Origin: Maricaulis maris
Lineage (GTDB): Bacteria; Pseudomonadota; Alphaproteobacteria; Caulobacterales; Maricaulaceae
Reading direction: 5' to 3'
NCBI RefSeq assembly: GCF_036322705.1
Contig: NZ_AP027270.1
Location: 2,171,501-2,235,500 of the forward strand
Length of the DNA stretch: 64,000 nt
Both the position numbers and the translations under genes were made by a program. Positions within the stretch are counted from its first letter, which is position 1, and each line of letters opens with the position of its first letter. Shown in pieces: positions 20,536 through 31,311 of this stretch. The notes beneath the pieces were generated by a model. The model searched no databases. It was not told where the DNA came from and worked only from the letters and a program-made list of their open reading frames with translations.

Positions 20536-21638
20536 GCAAGCGCTCCAGTGACCAGGCCATCGACCGCCCGGGCCAGCGCATCGGCGGCATCGGGACGGCC
20601 CAGCGCGCGCGCCGAGGCGGCACGGTCGGCGAGATCGTCAGGGTTGGACAAACGGGTTTCAAGCAGGGTGGCGATCTTTTGCGCGGTGAACTCGCCCTCA
20701 TGGACGACATCGCAGGCCACCGCCTGGACCAGACCATCGACATTGGCCGACTGGTGGTCATCGGCGGCAATCGCCAGCGGGCAGAAAATCGCCGGACGGC
20801 CGACGCCGGCGACTTCGGACACGGTCGAGGCCCCGGCCCGACCGATCACGAGATGGCTGGCGGCATAGAGTGCGCCAACATCCTCGAAGAAGGGTTCGCA
20901 ACGCGCGGCGATGCCGGCGGCCTGATAGGTATCCCGTGCCATGGGGAGAGATTCCTCGCGGGTCTGTTGGACCACATCAAGGCGAGATCGCAGCTTTTCC
21001 GGGATCAGGGCCATCGCCTGCGGCACCGTCTCCGACAGGATCCGCGCGCCCAGCGAGCCGCCCAGCACCAGAATATTGAGGCGACCCTCCGGCGTGATGG
21101 CGGGATAACCGGCCGCCCGTGCCTTGATGATCGGGCTCCGGAGCGGATTGCCGGTCAGGATATGCCGACGCTTGGCCTTGGCCGGCAGACGGTCGAGGCG
21201 CTCGAAGCCGGATGCGATGAAACCGGCCTTGCTGGCAAACACCCGATTGACCCGGCCGAGCACGGCATTCTGCTCATGGATGGCGAAGGGGATGCCCATC
21301 GCCCGGGCCACCGCCAGTGCCGGAAAGGCCGGATAGCCGCCAAAACCGGCGATCACATCGGGCTTCCACTTGCCGACAATGGCGCGCGCCTGGGCAAAGC
21401 CCTGGGTCAGCTCGAGCGCCGCCCTGGCCAGCTTGATCGGGTTCCTGGTCGACGGGCTGGCGGCATGGATCTCGTCAACCGCGACGGCCGGGAAGTCGGT
21501 CGCATGGCGCAGGCCGCGTGCATCGGTGACCAGGCGCACCTGCCAGCCGCGGGCGATCAGCGCCTCGGCGGCAGCCCGGGCCGGAAACATGTGGCCGCCG
21601 GTTCCCCCGGCAGCAATCAGGCAGCGACGCGGTGTCAT
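20532..21638 (-). CDS. murG: UDP-GlcNAc:lipid I N-acetylglucosaminyltransferase MurG
   Basis: MurG is the peripheral membrane GT28 enzyme that makes lipid II from lipid I. The 368-residue protein has the N-terminal G loop [15 protein letters not shown], a second Gly-rich loop ([16 protein letters not shown]), [12 protein letters not shown] and the C-terminal donor-binding region with [20 protein letters not shown]. It overlaps ftsW upstream and murC downstream by four bases each. Confidence 0.98.
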   Translation of the reverse strand: MTPRRCLIAAGGTGGHMFPARAAAEALIARGWQVRLVTDARGLRHATDFPAVAVDEIHAASPSTRNPIKLARAALELTQGFAQARAIVGKWKPDVIAGFGGYPAFPALAVARAMGIPFAIHEQNAVLGRVNRVFASKAGFIASGFERLDRLPAKAKRRHILTGNPLRSPIIKARAAGYPAITPEGRLNILVLGGSLGARILSETVPQAMALIPEKLRSRLDVVQQTREESLPMARDTYQAAGIAARCEPFFEDVGALYAASHLVIGRAGASTVSEVAGVGRPAIFCPLAIAADDHQSANVDGLVQAVACDVVHEGEFTAQKIATLLETRLSNPDDLADRAASARALGRPDAADALARAVDGLVTGALA

Positions 21639-22762
21639 GCCGCGTAGCGCGGCGTGTAGGCACCGGGGCGGCGGCGCGTGAAGGCCAGCAGGAGACCAGC
21701 GCCGAAAGCGAGGGCGAGCATGGATGAACCTCCATAGGAGACGAAGGGCAAGGTCATGCCCTTGGGCGGAATGAGGTTCAAGTTTACGGCGATATTGACC
21801 AGGCTTTGCAGTCCGAATTGCAGCGCCAGACCGGCAACGGCCAGCTGGGCGAAGCCATCCTGCAGCCGCATCACCTGCATCCAGGCCCGGGTCACCAGGA
21901 TCGCAAACAGACCGATGATCGCCAGCGAGGCGATCAGGCCGAATTCCTCCGCCGCGACCGAGAAGATGAAATCGGTATAGGCGTCCGGCAGCAGGTGTTT
22001 GACCTCGCCCTCACCCGGCCCGACACCCGCGATGCCGCCACGCGAGATCGCCTCGGTGGCGCGGTCAATCTGATAGGTGTCACCGCTTTCAGGATTGAGG
22101 AAACGGTCCACCCGCGAGGCAATGTGCGGGAAGGTGAAATAGGCCAGCGTTGATCCCGATGCGGCCAGACTGCCCAACACCGCCACCCAGAGCCAGGACA
22201 GGCCCGAGGCGAAGAAAATGCCCCCGAAGCACAAGGTGAGCAGCACCGTCTGGCCAAAGTCAGGCTGCATCATCAACAGACCGACCGCGACCAGATAGAG
22301 GCCGAAGGCGATCAGTTGGCCCGGCACGGGCGCGCCGCGTTTTTCCTCGGAAAACAGCCAGGCTGCCGTGACCAGAAAGGCCGGCTTCAGGAACTCGGAC
22401 GGCTGCAGCGAGAACGGCCCGACCCGGAGCCAGCGCGTCGCCCCCTTGACCTCATATCCAACCAGCAGGGTCAGGATGAGCAGGACGAAGGCCCCGATCA
22501 TGGCGACAGCCGCCAGTCGTCGCGCGCCCTTGGGAGAGAGCGCGGAGATGGCCAGCAAGACAATCACGCTCAGACCGGCGAAAACACTCTGGCGAAAGAA
22601 GAAGTAAAACGGCTCATCTATGCCCAGACGTTCGGCCGCCGCCGGGCTTGCCGCCATCGAGAGGACGAGACCTGTGGCGATCAGGGCGAGAATGACGAAG
22701 AGCAGCGTGCGGTCGATACCGCGCCACCACATGCCGACCGCGCGAGGGACGCTCTGGATCAT
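21635..22762 (-). CDS. ftsW: Lipid II polymerase FtsW (SEDS family)
   Basis: FtsW is the septal SEDS glycosyltransferase working with FtsI. The 375-residue polytopic protein has about ten TM helices; recognisable SEDS segments are KGATRWLRVGPFSLQPSEF, LLMMQPDFGQTVLL, the large extracytoplasmic loop 4 (DRFLNPESGDTYQI), SVAAEEFGLI and the C-terminal GMTLPFVSYGGSSMLA. It overlaps murD upstream and murG downstream by four bases. Confidence 0.97.
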   Translation of the reverse strand: MIQSVPRAVGMWWRGIDRTLLFVILALIATGLVLSMAASPAAAERLGIDEPFYFFFRQSVFAGLSVIVLLAISALSPKGARRLAAVAMIGAFVLLILTLLVGYEVKGATRWLRVGPFSLQPSEFLKPAFLVTAAWLFSEEKRGAPVPGQLIAFGLYLVAVGLLMMQPDFGQTVLLTLCFGGIFFASGLSWLWVAVLGSLAASGSTLAYFTFPHIASRVDRFLNPESGDTYQIDRATEAISRGGIAGVGPGEGEVKHLLPDAYTDFIFSVAAEEFGLIASLAIIGLFAILVTRAWMQVMRLQDGFAQLAVAGLALQFGLQSLVNIAVNLNLIPPKGMTLPFVSYGGSSMLALAFGAGLLLAFTRRRPGAYTPRYAA

Positions 22763-24183
22763 GCCGGCTCCCCTGCGGCAGCTGGCCCCGAGGCCAGCGC
22801 GTTGACCAGCTCACGAAAGCGGTCGCCGCGTGCCTCAAAACTGGTGAACTGGTCGAAAGACGCGGCCGCAGGCGAGAGAAGGACAATCCCGCCGGTCTCG
22901 CCGCTGGCCTGCGCATCGCGGGTGGCCGCCGCGATCGCGCCGGCAAGATCACCGCACTGCTCACAGGCGAGCACGCCGTCCAGTTCGGCCGCGAACCCGT
23001 CCGCGGCCTCGCCGATCAGATAGGCTTTCTCGACCCGGTGGAATTGCGGCTTGGCAGCGCCCAACCCGCCGGCCTTGGCCCGCCCGCCGACAATCCAGCG
23101 AATCCGGTCATAGCAGCCCAGCGCCTGCACGGCGGCTTCCGCATTGGTTGCCTTGGAATCATTGATGTAGGTGATGCCGCCAATCGTCGCCACGCGTTCC
23201 TGGCGATGGGCCAGCCCGGGAAAGCTGGCCATGGCCTCGGCAGCGGCCCGTCCCGATACGCCGATCGCCCGCACCGCGGCCAGCGCGGCGGCCGCATTCT
23301 GGGCGTTGTGGCGACCCGGCAGCGTGGGAACCCGGCTGAGATCGACGACCGGGTGCGACGCACCGTCGAGCGCGTCATAGACCCGGTCCCCCAGCGCATA
23401 GACGCCGTGTGCGAACACCCGTCCGGCCGAAATCGCGATCACTTCGCCCTCACGGCGCGCCTTGCGCAGGGTTGAATAGAAGGCCGAGGTCGGTCCGTCA
23501 TCGATCCCGACAACCGCGATGCCGCCCGGCTGCTGCATGTCAAACAGGCGCTTCTTGGCCCGGAAATAGCCGTCGAAGTCACCATGCCGGTCGATATGGT
23601 CAGGCGTGATGTTGAGAAAAACCGCGACATCACACGCCAGCGTATGGGTCAGGTCCAGCTGGTAAGAGGATAGTTCGAGGACGTAATAGCCGCCGGCCCG
23701 TGGCGGCGCCTGGCCAAGAATGGCGTCGCCGATATTGCCTCCGACCACCACATTGCGGCCGGTTGCCCGCAGGATATGGCCGATCAGCGCCGTTGTGGTC
23801 GACTTGCCATTGGTGCCGGTGATCCCGATCACCTTGGGCCGACGCTTTTCCGGCAAGGCCGCGAGCGCCATGGCGAACAGCTCGACATCCCCGATCACGG
23901 GCGCGCCGACCGCCGTCGCCAGCTCGACCACGCGATGCGGCTTGGGATGGGTCAGCGGAATGCCGGGCGACAGGATCAGGGCGGCGATATCGCCCCAGTC
24001 GCGCCGGTTGAGATCATCCAGCGTCAGCCCTTCGGCGACCGCGCGGTCCCGCGAGGCGTCGGAATCATCCCAGCACGAGACCACGGCACCGCCGGCCTCG
24101 AGGGCCTTGGCCGTGGTGATGCCGGAGCGTCCCAATCCGAACACAGCCACCCGGCGGCCTTCATAGGCGTGGATCGGGATCAT
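22759..24183 (-). CDS. murD: UDP-N-acetylmuramoyl-L-alanine--D-glutamate ligase MurD
   Basis: MurD adds D-Glu to the growing muropeptide. The 474-residue protein has FGLGRSGITTAKALE at the N-terminus (UDP site), the P-loop ITGTNGKSTTTALIG (about 123-137), LNITPDHIDRHGDFDGYF, YINDSKATNAEA, WIVGGRAKAGG and the C-terminal LLSPAAASFDQFTSFEARG. It starts ten bases after the mraY stop and overlaps ftsW by four. Confidence 0.98.
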   Translation of the reverse strand: MIPIHAYEGRRVAVFGLGRSGITTAKALEAGGAVVSCWDDSDASRDRAVAEGLTLDDLNRRDWGDIAALILSPGIPLTHPKPHRVVELATAVGAPVIGDVELFAMALAALPEKRRPKVIGITGTNGKSTTTALIGHILRATGRNVVVGGNIGDAILGQAPPRAGGYYVLELSSYQLDLTHTLACDVAVFLNITPDHIDRHGDFDGYFRAKKRLFDMQQPGGIAVVGIDDGPTSAFYSTLRKARREGEVIAISAGRVFAHGVYALGDRVYDALDGASHPVVDLSRVPTLPGRHNAQNAAAALAAVRAIGVSGRAAAEAMASFPGLAHRQERVATIGGITYINDSKATNAEAAVQALGCYDRIRWIVGGRAKAGGLGAAKPQFHRVEKAYLIGEAADGFAAELDGVLACEQCGDLAGAIAAATRDAQASGETGGIVLLSPAAASFDQFTSFEARGDRFRELVNALASGPAAAGEPA

Positions 24184-24193
24184 GCATCCGACC

Positions 24194-25297
24194 CTAGCGC
24201 AGCTTCAGTGTGGCGAGACCGATCAGCGCGAGGATGACCGCAATGATCCAGAAGCGGATCACAATTGTCGGCTCGGCCCAGCCCTTCTTCTCGAAATGGT
24301 GGTGGATCGGCGCCATGCGGAAGACCCGCTTGCCGAACAGCTTGAAGCTGGCGACCTGGACCATGACCGAGACCAGCTCCAGCACGAAGAGCCCGCCGAC
24401 AATCGCCAGCACCAGCTCATGCTTGATGGCGACGGCGATGGTGCCAAGGGCACCGCCCAGCGACAGCGAACCGGTATCGCCCATGAAAACCATGGCCGGC
24501 GGTGCATTCCACCACAGGAAACCGATTCCGGCCCCGATCAGGGCGCCACAGAAGATCAGGATCTCGCCGGCCCCGGCGGTGTAGTGGACCTGGAGATATT
24601 CGGCGAAGTCGACCCGGCCGACGACATAGGCGATCACGCCGAATGTGCCGGCGGCAATCATCACCGGGACAATGGCCAGGCCGTCCAGCCCGTCGGTCAT
24701 GTTGACCGCATTGCCGGAGCCGACAATCACGATGCAGCCGAAGACGAAGAATAGCGGCCCGATATTGATCATCAGGTCCTTGAAGAAGGGAAAGGCGATC
24801 GAGGTCTCGATCCCCGGCTCGACACCGAGCGAGCGGGCGGTATGGGTGGCCCAGACCACCGCAATGAGGGCAATCGCGAACTCGCCGAGCAGTTTGAAAC
24901 GTCCGCCAAAGCCGGCCGTGGTCTGCTTGGTGACCTTGAGATAATCGTCAATGAACCCGATGACACCGAAACCCGCGGTGACGAAGAGCACGATCCAGAC
25001 ATAGGGATTGGACAGGTCGGCCCAGAGCAGTGTTCCAACCATCACGCCGAGCAGGATCAGGAAACCGCCCATGGTCGGGGTTCCGGCCTTCTCGACCACG
25101 TGACGTTCAATGCCCTCGGCCCGGATCGGCTGACCCTTGCCCTGCTTGCGGCGCAACCAGGCGATCATCGGCTTGCCGAAAACAAAGGCGATCAGCATCG
25201 CTGTCATCAGCGCGCCGCCGGTGCGGAAGGTGATGTAGCGGAACAGGTTGGCCAGCTGGAAATCGTCAGCGAGGGGCGAGAACAGCAAATAGAGCAT
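24194..25297 (-). CDS. mraY: Phospho-N-acetylmuramoyl-pentapeptide-transferase MraY
   Basis: MraY transfers phospho-MurNAc-pentapeptide to undecaprenyl phosphate to make lipid I at the inner membrane. The 367-residue protein has about ten TM helices. Family motifs: [14 protein letters not shown] (the Asp pair), [31 protein letters not shown] and [11 protein letters not shown]. The order murF-mraY-murD is the standard dcw order. Confidence 0.98.
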   Translation of the reverse strand: MLYLLFSPLADDFQLANLFRYITFRTGGALMTAMLIAFVFGKPMIAWLRRKQGKGQPIRAEGIERHVVEKAGTPTMGGFLILLGVMVGTLLWADLSNPYVWIVLFVTAGFGVIGFIDDYLKVTKQTTAGFGGRFKLLGEFAIALIAVVWATHTARSLGVEPGIETSIAFPFFKDLMINIGPLFFVFGCIVIVGSGNAVNMTDGLDGLAIVPVMIAAGTFGVIAYVVGRVDFAEYLQVHYTAGAGEILIFCGALIGAGIGFLWWNAPPAMVFMGDTGSLSLGGALGTIAVAIKHELVLAIVGGLFVLELVSVMVQVASFKLFGKRVFRMAPIHHHFEKKGWAEPTIVIRFWIIAVILALIGLATLKLR

Positions 25298-25304
25298 GGG
25301 CGGA

Positions 25305-26726
25305 TCAGGCCTCCGTCAATCCGAACGCGGTACCATCGACGAGAACCGAGGCAATCTTGTGAAGGCCGGATCCGTTGGAGCCCTTGATGAGCACCACATC
25401 CCCTGACCGGACGAGTGATTTGACGTGTTCCAGCGCGCCGGAAGCATCTTGCGCATACCCCGCACGGACGGCGCTCGGCAAGGCATCATGCAGGCACTTC
25501 ATGCGACGCCCGCAAGTAATGACAGCATCCACACCGGCTTCCGCCAGTGGTTCAGCCAGGTCCGCATGCAAGCGATTTTCATCCGGTCCGAGCTCGAGCA
25601 TGTCGCCGAGCACGGCGATGCGCCGCCCGGCGCCGGTCGGCCGGGCCGAGGCCAGCGAGGCAATGGCCGCCGCCATCGAGACCGGGTTGGCGTTGTAGGC
25701 ATCATCCAGCAATGTGAAGTGCCCGCCATCGGGTAGCGCGATCGGGACCGCGCGGCCACGGCCCGGCTCGGCACCAATATCGGAAATGGCCTCCGCCACG
25801 TTACGGGCGTCGAGACCCGCTCCGGCCGCCGCCGCGAAAATGGCACCGGCATTCCAGGCCCAGTGCTCGCCGGTCGCGGCCATCCGGAACGGCGCCCGAA
25901 TGCCGAGCACATTGGCAACACCGCGCGACCCCTCCAGACCGGTCTCGAACGACTCGATCCGCACAGCGGCCGTCGCTGCCCGACCGAAGTCGAGCATGAA
26001 GGCCGCGCAGGAATGCCTGGCGTGACGAGCGAGGCGATCCGCCAGCGGATCATCGGACGGGTAGATGGCGACGCCATCCTGTTCCAGCCCCTCGTAAATT
26101 TCCGACTTGGCATCAGCGATGGCTTCAATCGAACCCAGATTCTCCAGATGCGCCGGGGCAATCCGGGTGATCATGGCGACATGCGGGCGTACCAGGGAGG
26201 ACAGGTCGCGGATCTCGCCGGCATGGTTCATGCCGAGTTCGAACACGGCTCGCCGCGTGCCCTGCGGCATCCGCGACAGGGTCAGCGGCACGCCCCAGTG
26301 ATTATTGTAGGACTTCACACTCCAGTGCGCCGGACCGGCAGCCCGGAATACCGCGGCGATGGCTTCCTTGACGCTGGTCTTGCCAACACTGCCGGTCACG
26401 GCAACCCGGATGGCGTCCGAGCGATCACGCGCGGCTGTTCCCAGCGCCCGCAATGCGATCAGCGCATCCTTGACCTGCAGGGCCGGCTCGATGCCGTCGA
26501 CACCATGCTCGACGAGGCAGGCCGCCGCCCCTTTTGCAATCGCCTGACCAACGAATTCATGGCCGTCGCGGACATCCTGCAGCGCGACGAAGAGATCGCC
26601 CGGCTCCAGGGTACGGGTATCAATCGAGACACCGGTCGCCGTCCAGCCCGGCTTGCCGAGCAACATGCCGCCGGTGGCCGCCATCGCCTGGCGACCGGTC
26701 CACAGGGCAGGCTTCTTGTCAGACAC
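25305..26726 (-). CDS. murF: UDP-N-acetylmuramoyl-tripeptide--D-alanyl-D-alanine ligase MurF
   Basis: MurF adds D-Ala-D-Ala to the UDP-MurNAc-tripeptide. I chose GTG 26726 because GGGAGG lies six bases upstream and it overlaps the murE stop by eight bases; a longer frame to 26792 would lie inside murE. The 473-residue product has the GATTC-less P-loop [29 protein letters not shown], a [11 protein letters not shown] motif, [17 protein letters not shown] and LGDMLELG, all standard for MurF. Confidence 0.97.
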   Translation of the reverse strand: MSDKKPALWTGRQAMAATGGMLLGKPGWTATGVSIDTRTLEPGDLFVALQDVRDGHEFVGQAIAKGAAACLVEHGVDGIEPALQVKDALIALRALGTAARDRSDAIRVAVTGSVGKTSVKEAIAAVFRAAGPAHWSVKSYNNHWGVPLTLSRMPQGTRRAVFELGMNHAGEIRDLSSLVRPHVAMITRIAPAHLENLGSIEAIADAKSEIYEGLEQDGVAIYPSDDPLADRLARHARHSCAAFMLDFGRAATAAVRIESFETGLEGSRGVANVLGIRAPFRMAATGEHWAWNAGAIFAAAAGAGLDARNVAEAISDIGAEPGRGRAVPIALPDGGHFTLLDDAYNANPVSMAAAIASLASARPTGAGRRIAVLGDMLELGPDENRLHADLAEPLAEAGVDAVITCGRRMKCLHDALPSAVRAGYAQDASGALEHVKSLVRSGDVVLIKGSNGSGLHKIASVLVDGTAFGLTEA

Positions 26727-28170
26727 GGGCAGCCTCCCTCTCCGCGAGTGCCTGACGGCCCTGTTCGCGGTCATCAAACGGATGCACGACATCGCCGACC
26801 GTCTGACCGGTCTCGTGGCCCTTGCCGGCGATCAAAAGGCAGTCGCCGGCGCGCAGCATTGCCACGCCATGACGGATGGCCTCGGCCCGGTCGGCAATCT
26901 CCTCGGCCTGCGGACAGCCCTTCAGGATCGCCTGACGGATCAGGGCCGGATCTTCCGAGCGCGGATTGTCGTCGGTGACAATGATGTGGTCGGCCTGGTT
27001 GGCGGCGATCACGCCCATCTTGGAGCGCTTCGACGCGTCACGGTCGCCGCCGCAGCCAAAGATCACGATGACCCGGCCACGCGTGTGCGGGCGGGCCGCG
27101 CGCAAAAGCTTGTCGAGACCATCCGGCGTATGCGCGTAATCAACGAGGACCGGTGCCTTGTCAGCCGTTTCACCGACCTTCTCGAGCCGTCCGGGGACGC
27201 CGCCCAGTGTTTTCAGGCTGGCCAGCACACTCGCCTCCGCGACACCATCGGCCAATGCAATGGCGGCCGCGCCGAGCGCGTTGAGGATCTGGAACTCACC
27301 GACCAGCGGAATGTCGAGCGCGTGATCCGTGCCGCGCCAGGAGAAGACCACGCTCTGGCTGGCCGCGCGCGGTGTGATCTCGCGGATGGTCAGGTCACGA
27401 CCGCGCCAGCCGAGGGTCAGAACCTCGAGACCCCGCGCGCGAGCGGCGTCGGCCATCTTGCCACCCCACTCGCTGTCGACATTGATCACAGCCCGGCCGG
27501 TCACCGGGAGACGCTCGGTAAAGAGCTTTAGTTTGGACGCGAAGTAATCCGCGAAATCCGGGTGATAATCGAGGTGATCCTGGGTCAGGTTGGTGAAGGC
27601 ACCGACCTGCAGCCTGACCCCGTCCATGCGGTGCTGCTTGAGACCGTGGCTGGAGGCTTCCATGGCCAGATGCGTGACCCCCTCGCCGGCCAGGCGATCC
27701 AGCGCCGCCTGCAGGGCGACGGCGTCCGGCGTGGTGTAGCCCGTCACTTCGACATTGTCGCCACGGGTCACGCCGAGCGTGCCGAGACAGGCCGCCTCAA
27801 GCCCCGCTCCGGCCCAGATCTGACGCAGGAACTCGACCGTCGAGCTTTTGCCATTGGTGCCGGTGATGGCGACGATATGCCCGGGCTGGCGCGGATGGAA
27901 GCGCGCCGCCATGCGCGCCAGAAGGGCGGCCGGCTCGTCGACGACGATAACGGGCACCGGCGCCTCGACCGGCGCATCGGTAAGGATGACAGCCGCACCA
28001 TTGGCCAGTGCCTTGGGGATGAAATCGCGCCCGTGCACCTTCACGCCGGGCAAGGCGGCAAACACGAAACCGGGCTCGACCTTGCGACTGTCCAGCGTCA
28101 ACCCGCGCACGGTCAGGTCAGCGTCATCGATCGCCAGGCCTTCATCAAGCAGCAGGTCAGCAAGGGTCAC
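26719..28170 (-). CDS. murE: UDP-N-acetylmuramoyl-L-alanyl-D-glutamate--meso-diaminopimelate ligase MurE
   Basis: MurE adds the third residue of the stem peptide. The 483-residue protein starts at GTG overlapping the ftsI stop (GTGA). Visible: P-loop AITGTNGKSSTVEFL, the carbamylated-Lys region, TNLTQDHLDYHPDF and YAHTPDGLDKLL. The DNPRSEDP motif marks the meso-diaminopimelate-adding type, so the murein is of the usual Gram-negative A1-gamma kind. Confidence 0.98.
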   Translation of the reverse strand: MTLADLLLDEGLAIDDADLTVRGLTLDSRKVEPGFVFAALPGVKVHGRDFIPKALANGAAVILTDAPVEAPVPVIVVDEPAALLARMAARFHPRQPGHIVAITGTNGKSSTVEFLRQIWAGAGLEAACLGTLGVTRGDNVEVTGYTTPDAVALQAALDRLAGEGVTHLAMEASSHGLKQHRMDGVRLQVGAFTNLTQDHLDYHPDFADYFASKLKLFTERLPVTGRAVINVDSEWGGKMADAARARGLEVLTLGWRGRDLTIREITPRAASQSVVFSWRGTDHALDIPLVGEFQILNALGAAAIALADGVAEASVLASLKTLGGVPGRLEKVGETADKAPVLVDYAHTPDGLDKLLRAARPHTRGRVIVIFGCGGDRDASKRSKMGVIAANQADHIIVTDDNPRSEDPALIRQAILKGCPQAEEIADRAEAIRHGVAMLRAGDCLLIAGKGHETGQTVGDVVHPFDDREQGRQALAEREAARV

Positions 28171-29924
28171 GGGATCATCTCCGGCATCAGGGCAGCACGA
28201 ACCAGGGCGGCGCGACCGACCGGATCTTCATTCGACCGTTCGACGCCAAGAATGGGGGCGATCCGCGCCACGATCTCGCCAACCGCCGGCGCCGCGACCC
28301 GGCCACCGGTCGGGCGCAGATAGGTCGGCTCGGGCATTTGCGGCTCGTCGAGCAGGACGAGGATTGCGTATTGCGGATCATTGGCCGGGAAAATGGCCGA
28401 GAATGAGGAGATCAGGCGGCTGGTGTCATAGCCGCCGCGCGACGGCTTGTCGGCGGTGCCGGTCTTGCCGGCAACCTGAAAGCCGATGGCCTCGGCATTG
28501 CCGCCGGTTCCACCGACCACGTTTTCGCGCATCAGGGCGAGCACGTCGCGGGCAACATCCGAGCGCATGACCCGTTCGCCGAGGATGGTCTCGTCGGCGG
28601 CGACAGGCAGCAGGGTCGGCGGCACATAGACACCGTCATTGGCGATCGCGGCGAAGGCGGCAATCGTCGCGATCGGACTGACCGCGATGCCGTGTCCATA
28701 GGAGATCGTCACGGTCTCGGTCGGACCCCAATTGCGCGGCAGCAGCGGGTCGGCGCTTTCGGCCAGCTCGATCGGCGCCCGCTCGAGCAGGCGCAGATCG
28801 CCCAGAAACCCGCGCTGGGCCTCGGCACCGACTTCCAGCGCCATGTGACCGGAGCCGATATTGGAGGAGTGGGTGAAGATCTCCGGCACGGTGAGCCAGC
28901 GCTCCTCGCCATGATAATCATTGATCTCGAAACCGCCGACGGCGAGCGGCGCGCGCGCGTCATAGCGGCTTTCCAGCGTCGCGGTCCGTTCTTCCAGCGC
29001 CACCGCGACGGTGAAGGCCTTGAAGGTCGAACCCATCTCGTAGACCGACTGGGCGGCACGGTTGAGACGCTCGCCCGGGCTGGCATCGGAGGGCCGGTTG
29101 GGATCGAAATCGGGCAATGACACCATGCCGAGGATTTCGCCGGTGCGCACATTCATGACGATACCGGTTGCGGCCAGCGCGCGGTACTCCGCCATCGCGG
29201 CGCGCAGCACCTCATCGATATGGAATTGCACGGCCATGTCGATCGACAGGGCGACCGGACGACCATCGCCGGACATCAGCGCGCTGTCGAAGGCACGCTC
29301 GGCGCCAGCCAGCCCGTCCATGTCACGATTGGTATAGCCAACCACGTGTGAGGCCAGCCGCCCACGCGGATAGACCCGATGCGGTTCGGAGCGAAACTCG
29401 AGACCGGGCAGACCGAGTGCGAAAACGGCCTGGCGCTGGCGGGGCGTGAGATTACGGCGCACCCAGACAAAGCGGCGACGCGAGTCCAGGGTTTCGGTCA
29501 GCGCCTCGACATCAATATCCGGCAGGACCGTCGCCAGCATTTCAGCGGTTTCGGCGGCATCCCAGACCAGGGCCGGGTCGGCATAGAGAGAGTGGGTTTC
29601 CAGCGTCGTGGCCAGGACCTGGCCGGTGCGATCGAACAGGTCGCCGCGGGTCTGGTTCGCCGCCACCTGGCGGGCTGGCGAAGCGGCATCAGCGGGACCG
29701 GTCACAGCCACTTCGACCGCACGCCCGGCCAGGATCGCGAAGCCGAGGGCCAGCGACAGCCCCATCACGCGCAGCCGTCCGCGCGAGGCTTCCATCGAGC
29801 GGGTCTCGTCGCTTTCGATCCGGAGCAGGCGGGACATGTCGGCGGGCGCCGCCTCGGCAAGGGGTGGCGGGGCCAGGGTGCGCGCCTCGGCCGATACCTG
29901 CTTGCGGAACGGCCACAGACGCAT
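28167..29924 (-). CDS. ftsI: Peptidoglycan D,D-transpeptidase FtsI (PBP3)
   Basis: FtsI is the septal class B penicillin-binding protein. The 585-residue protein has a cytoplasmic N-terminus, one TM segment near residues 50-70, a pedestal domain and the transpeptidase domain with the active-site motifs STFK (in YEMGSTFKAFT), SSN (FTHSSNIGSGH) and KTG (VAGKTGTADKP). Its start overlaps the ftsL stop by one base (TGATG) with GGGAGG upstream. It pairs with FtsW encoded six genes downstream. Confidence 0.98.
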   Translation of the reverse strand: MRLWPFRKQVSAEARTLAPPPLAEAAPADMSRLLRIESDETRSMEASRGRLRVMGLSLALGFAILAGRAVEVAVTGPADAASPARQVAANQTRGDLFDRTGQVLATTLETHSLYADPALVWDAAETAEMLATVLPDIDVEALTETLDSRRRFVWVRRNLTPRQRQAVFALGLPGLEFRSEPHRVYPRGRLASHVVGYTNRDMDGLAGAERAFDSALMSGDGRPVALSIDMAVQFHIDEVLRAAMAEYRALAATGIVMNVRTGEILGMVSLPDFDPNRPSDASPGERLNRAAQSVYEMGSTFKAFTVAVALEERTATLESRYDARAPLAVGGFEINDYHGEERWLTVPEIFTHSSNIGSGHMALEVGAEAQRGFLGDLRLLERAPIELAESADPLLPRNWGPTETVTISYGHGIAVSPIATIAAFAAIANDGVYVPPTLLPVAADETILGERVMRSDVARDVLALMRENVVGGTGGNAEAIGFQVAGKTGTADKPSRGGYDTSRLISSFSAIFPANDPQYAILVLLDEPQMPEPTYLRPTGGRVAAPAVGEIVARIAPILGVERSNEDPVGRAALVRAALMPEMIP

Positions 29925-30307
29925 CAGTCCGGACCTCCCACCTGGGTCGGTTCGGCCATCGCGAGGGCGCCTTCATCCTGGCGAACAAGCTGGCCGTCCC
30001 GGCGCATGCCGGTCGGATCGGGACGGGTGTCGGCGAGCAACGGCAAATCGCTCAATGCGACCTCCCGCGAGGGATCCAGCGGCTCGAATCCGAGATAGCG
30101 CCGGGCCAGGGCGCGCAAGCGCTCCGGATCTTCCAGATGGGCAATCTCGACATTGAGCACATTGATCTGGCGGCGCTCCTCGGCGAGCTGGGACTGAATA
30201 TCCTCAAGGCGTTCCTGCGAGCTCTTCGCCTCGGCCTTGGCGATATAAAGCGCGACCGCCAGGGCGACGGCGACAACGAACGCAATCGCATTAAGCGTGC
30301 GGATCAT
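29924..30307 (-). CDS. ftsL: Cell division protein FtsL
   Basis: FtsL is a small bitopic divisome protein forming a coiled coil with FtsB. The 127-residue product has a short N-terminus, one TM helix (AIAFVVAVALAVALYIA), a coiled-coil stretch (KSSQERLEDIQSQLAEERRQ) and the typical LEDPERLRALARRYLGFEPL segment. Sequence conservation is low in this family, so position between rsmH and ftsI is a major part of the call. It overlaps rsmH by four bases. Confidence 0.93.
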   Translation of the reverse strand: MIRTLNAIAFVVAVALAVALYIAKAEAKSSQERLEDIQSQLAEERRQINVLNVEIAHLEDPERLRALARRYLGFEPLDPSREVALSDLPLLADTRPDPTGMRRDGQLVRQDEGALAMAEPTQVGGPD

Positions 30308-31311
30308 AGCGCGGCCTCCAGACGGGCAAGCGAAACAATACTCGTATGAAGCGCCGGACTGTCGGACCAGGCCGGAGCTTCGGTTCTGATGGCGGCGCGC
30401 AACTTGGCCGACCGGGAGCGCGGGTTCTCCGCCGCCTCGCCCGCGCTGGCCGCCACGGCGCGGCGGGTCAGCAGCGAGAAGCTCGGCGCCGGACCGGTCT
30501 CGAGAACCGGCTCGTGACGCGAACCACCACCCCCTGCGAGGCCGGCACGGCTGCGCAGGAAGGTCTTGACCATGCGATCTTCCAGTGAATGGAAGGTAAC
30601 CACGACCAGCCGCCCCATCGGCGCCAGCAGTTGCTCGGCCGCCTCCAGCGCGCGGGCCAGCTCGCCGAGCTCGTCATTGACGAAAATGCGCAGCGCCTGG
30701 AAGACTTTTGTGGCCGGGTGAATCTTGGAATGTTTTCCGCCGGTTGCCCGGGTGACGATATCGGCCAGGCGATCTGTCGTCTCGATTTTCGCCTCGGCAC
30801 GCGCCGTGCAGATGAATTTCGCGATGCGGCGCGAGCGGCGCTCTTCGCCATAGACATAAAATATGTCTGCCAGCTCGGCTTCCTTGAGGCGGTTCACGGC
30901 ATCGGCCGCCGTCGGCCCGTCAGCCGCCATGCGCATGTCCAGCGGCCCCTTGCGCATGAAGGAGAAACCGCGCTCGGCCTGATCGATCTGCATCGAGGAG
31001 ACACCGATATCGAGGACGATCCCGTCAACCTGGTCGATCCCGCGCGACGCCAGCACCTCGCCCATCGCCGAGAACGGCGCTTCGGCGAAAGCGAAACGGC
31101 CACCGGAGGCCTGGACGAGCTGGGTCGCGGCTGGCTGGACGGCCGGGTCTCGATCGATCCCGATCAGCTTGCAGTCCGCCGCCGACAGGATACCGCGCGA
31201 ATAGCCGCCGGCGCCGAAGGTGCCGTCAATATACAAGGCCCCGCCGCGCGGCTCGAGCGCATGCAGGACCTCATCCAGCATCACCGGAATGTGTGGCGAC
31301 GCGCTCATCAC
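30304..31311 (-). CDS. rsmH: 16S rRNA (cytosine(1402)-N4)-methyltransferase RsmH (MraW)
   Basis: RsmH methylates N4 of C1402 in the ribosomal P site. The 335-residue protein has HIPVMLDEVLHAL at the N-terminus, the SAM-binding YIDGTFGAGGYSRGIL, GIVLDIGVSSMQID, RGFSFMRKGPLDMRM, a FQALRIFVNDELGEL motif and VVTFHSLEDRMVK near the C-terminus. The sequence reads GTGATG at the 5' end; GTG 31311 gives a four-base overlap with the mraZ stop and ATG 31308 a one-base overlap. Confidence 0.98.
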   Translation of the reverse strand: MMSASPHIPVMLDEVLHALEPRGGALYIDGTFGAGGYSRGILSAADCKLIGIDRDPAVQPAATQLVQASGGRFAFAEAPFSAMGEVLASRGIDQVDGIVLDIGVSSMQIDQAERGFSFMRKGPLDMRMAADGPTAADAVNRLKEAELADIFYVYGEERRSRRIAKFICTARAEAKIETTDRLADIVTRATGGKHSKIHPATKVFQALRIFVNDELGELARALEAAEQLLAPMGRLVVVTFHSLEDRMVKTFLRSRAGLAGGGGSRHEPVLETGPAPSFSLLTRRAVAASAGEAAENPRSRSAKLRAAIRTEAPAWSDSPALHTSIVSLARLEAAL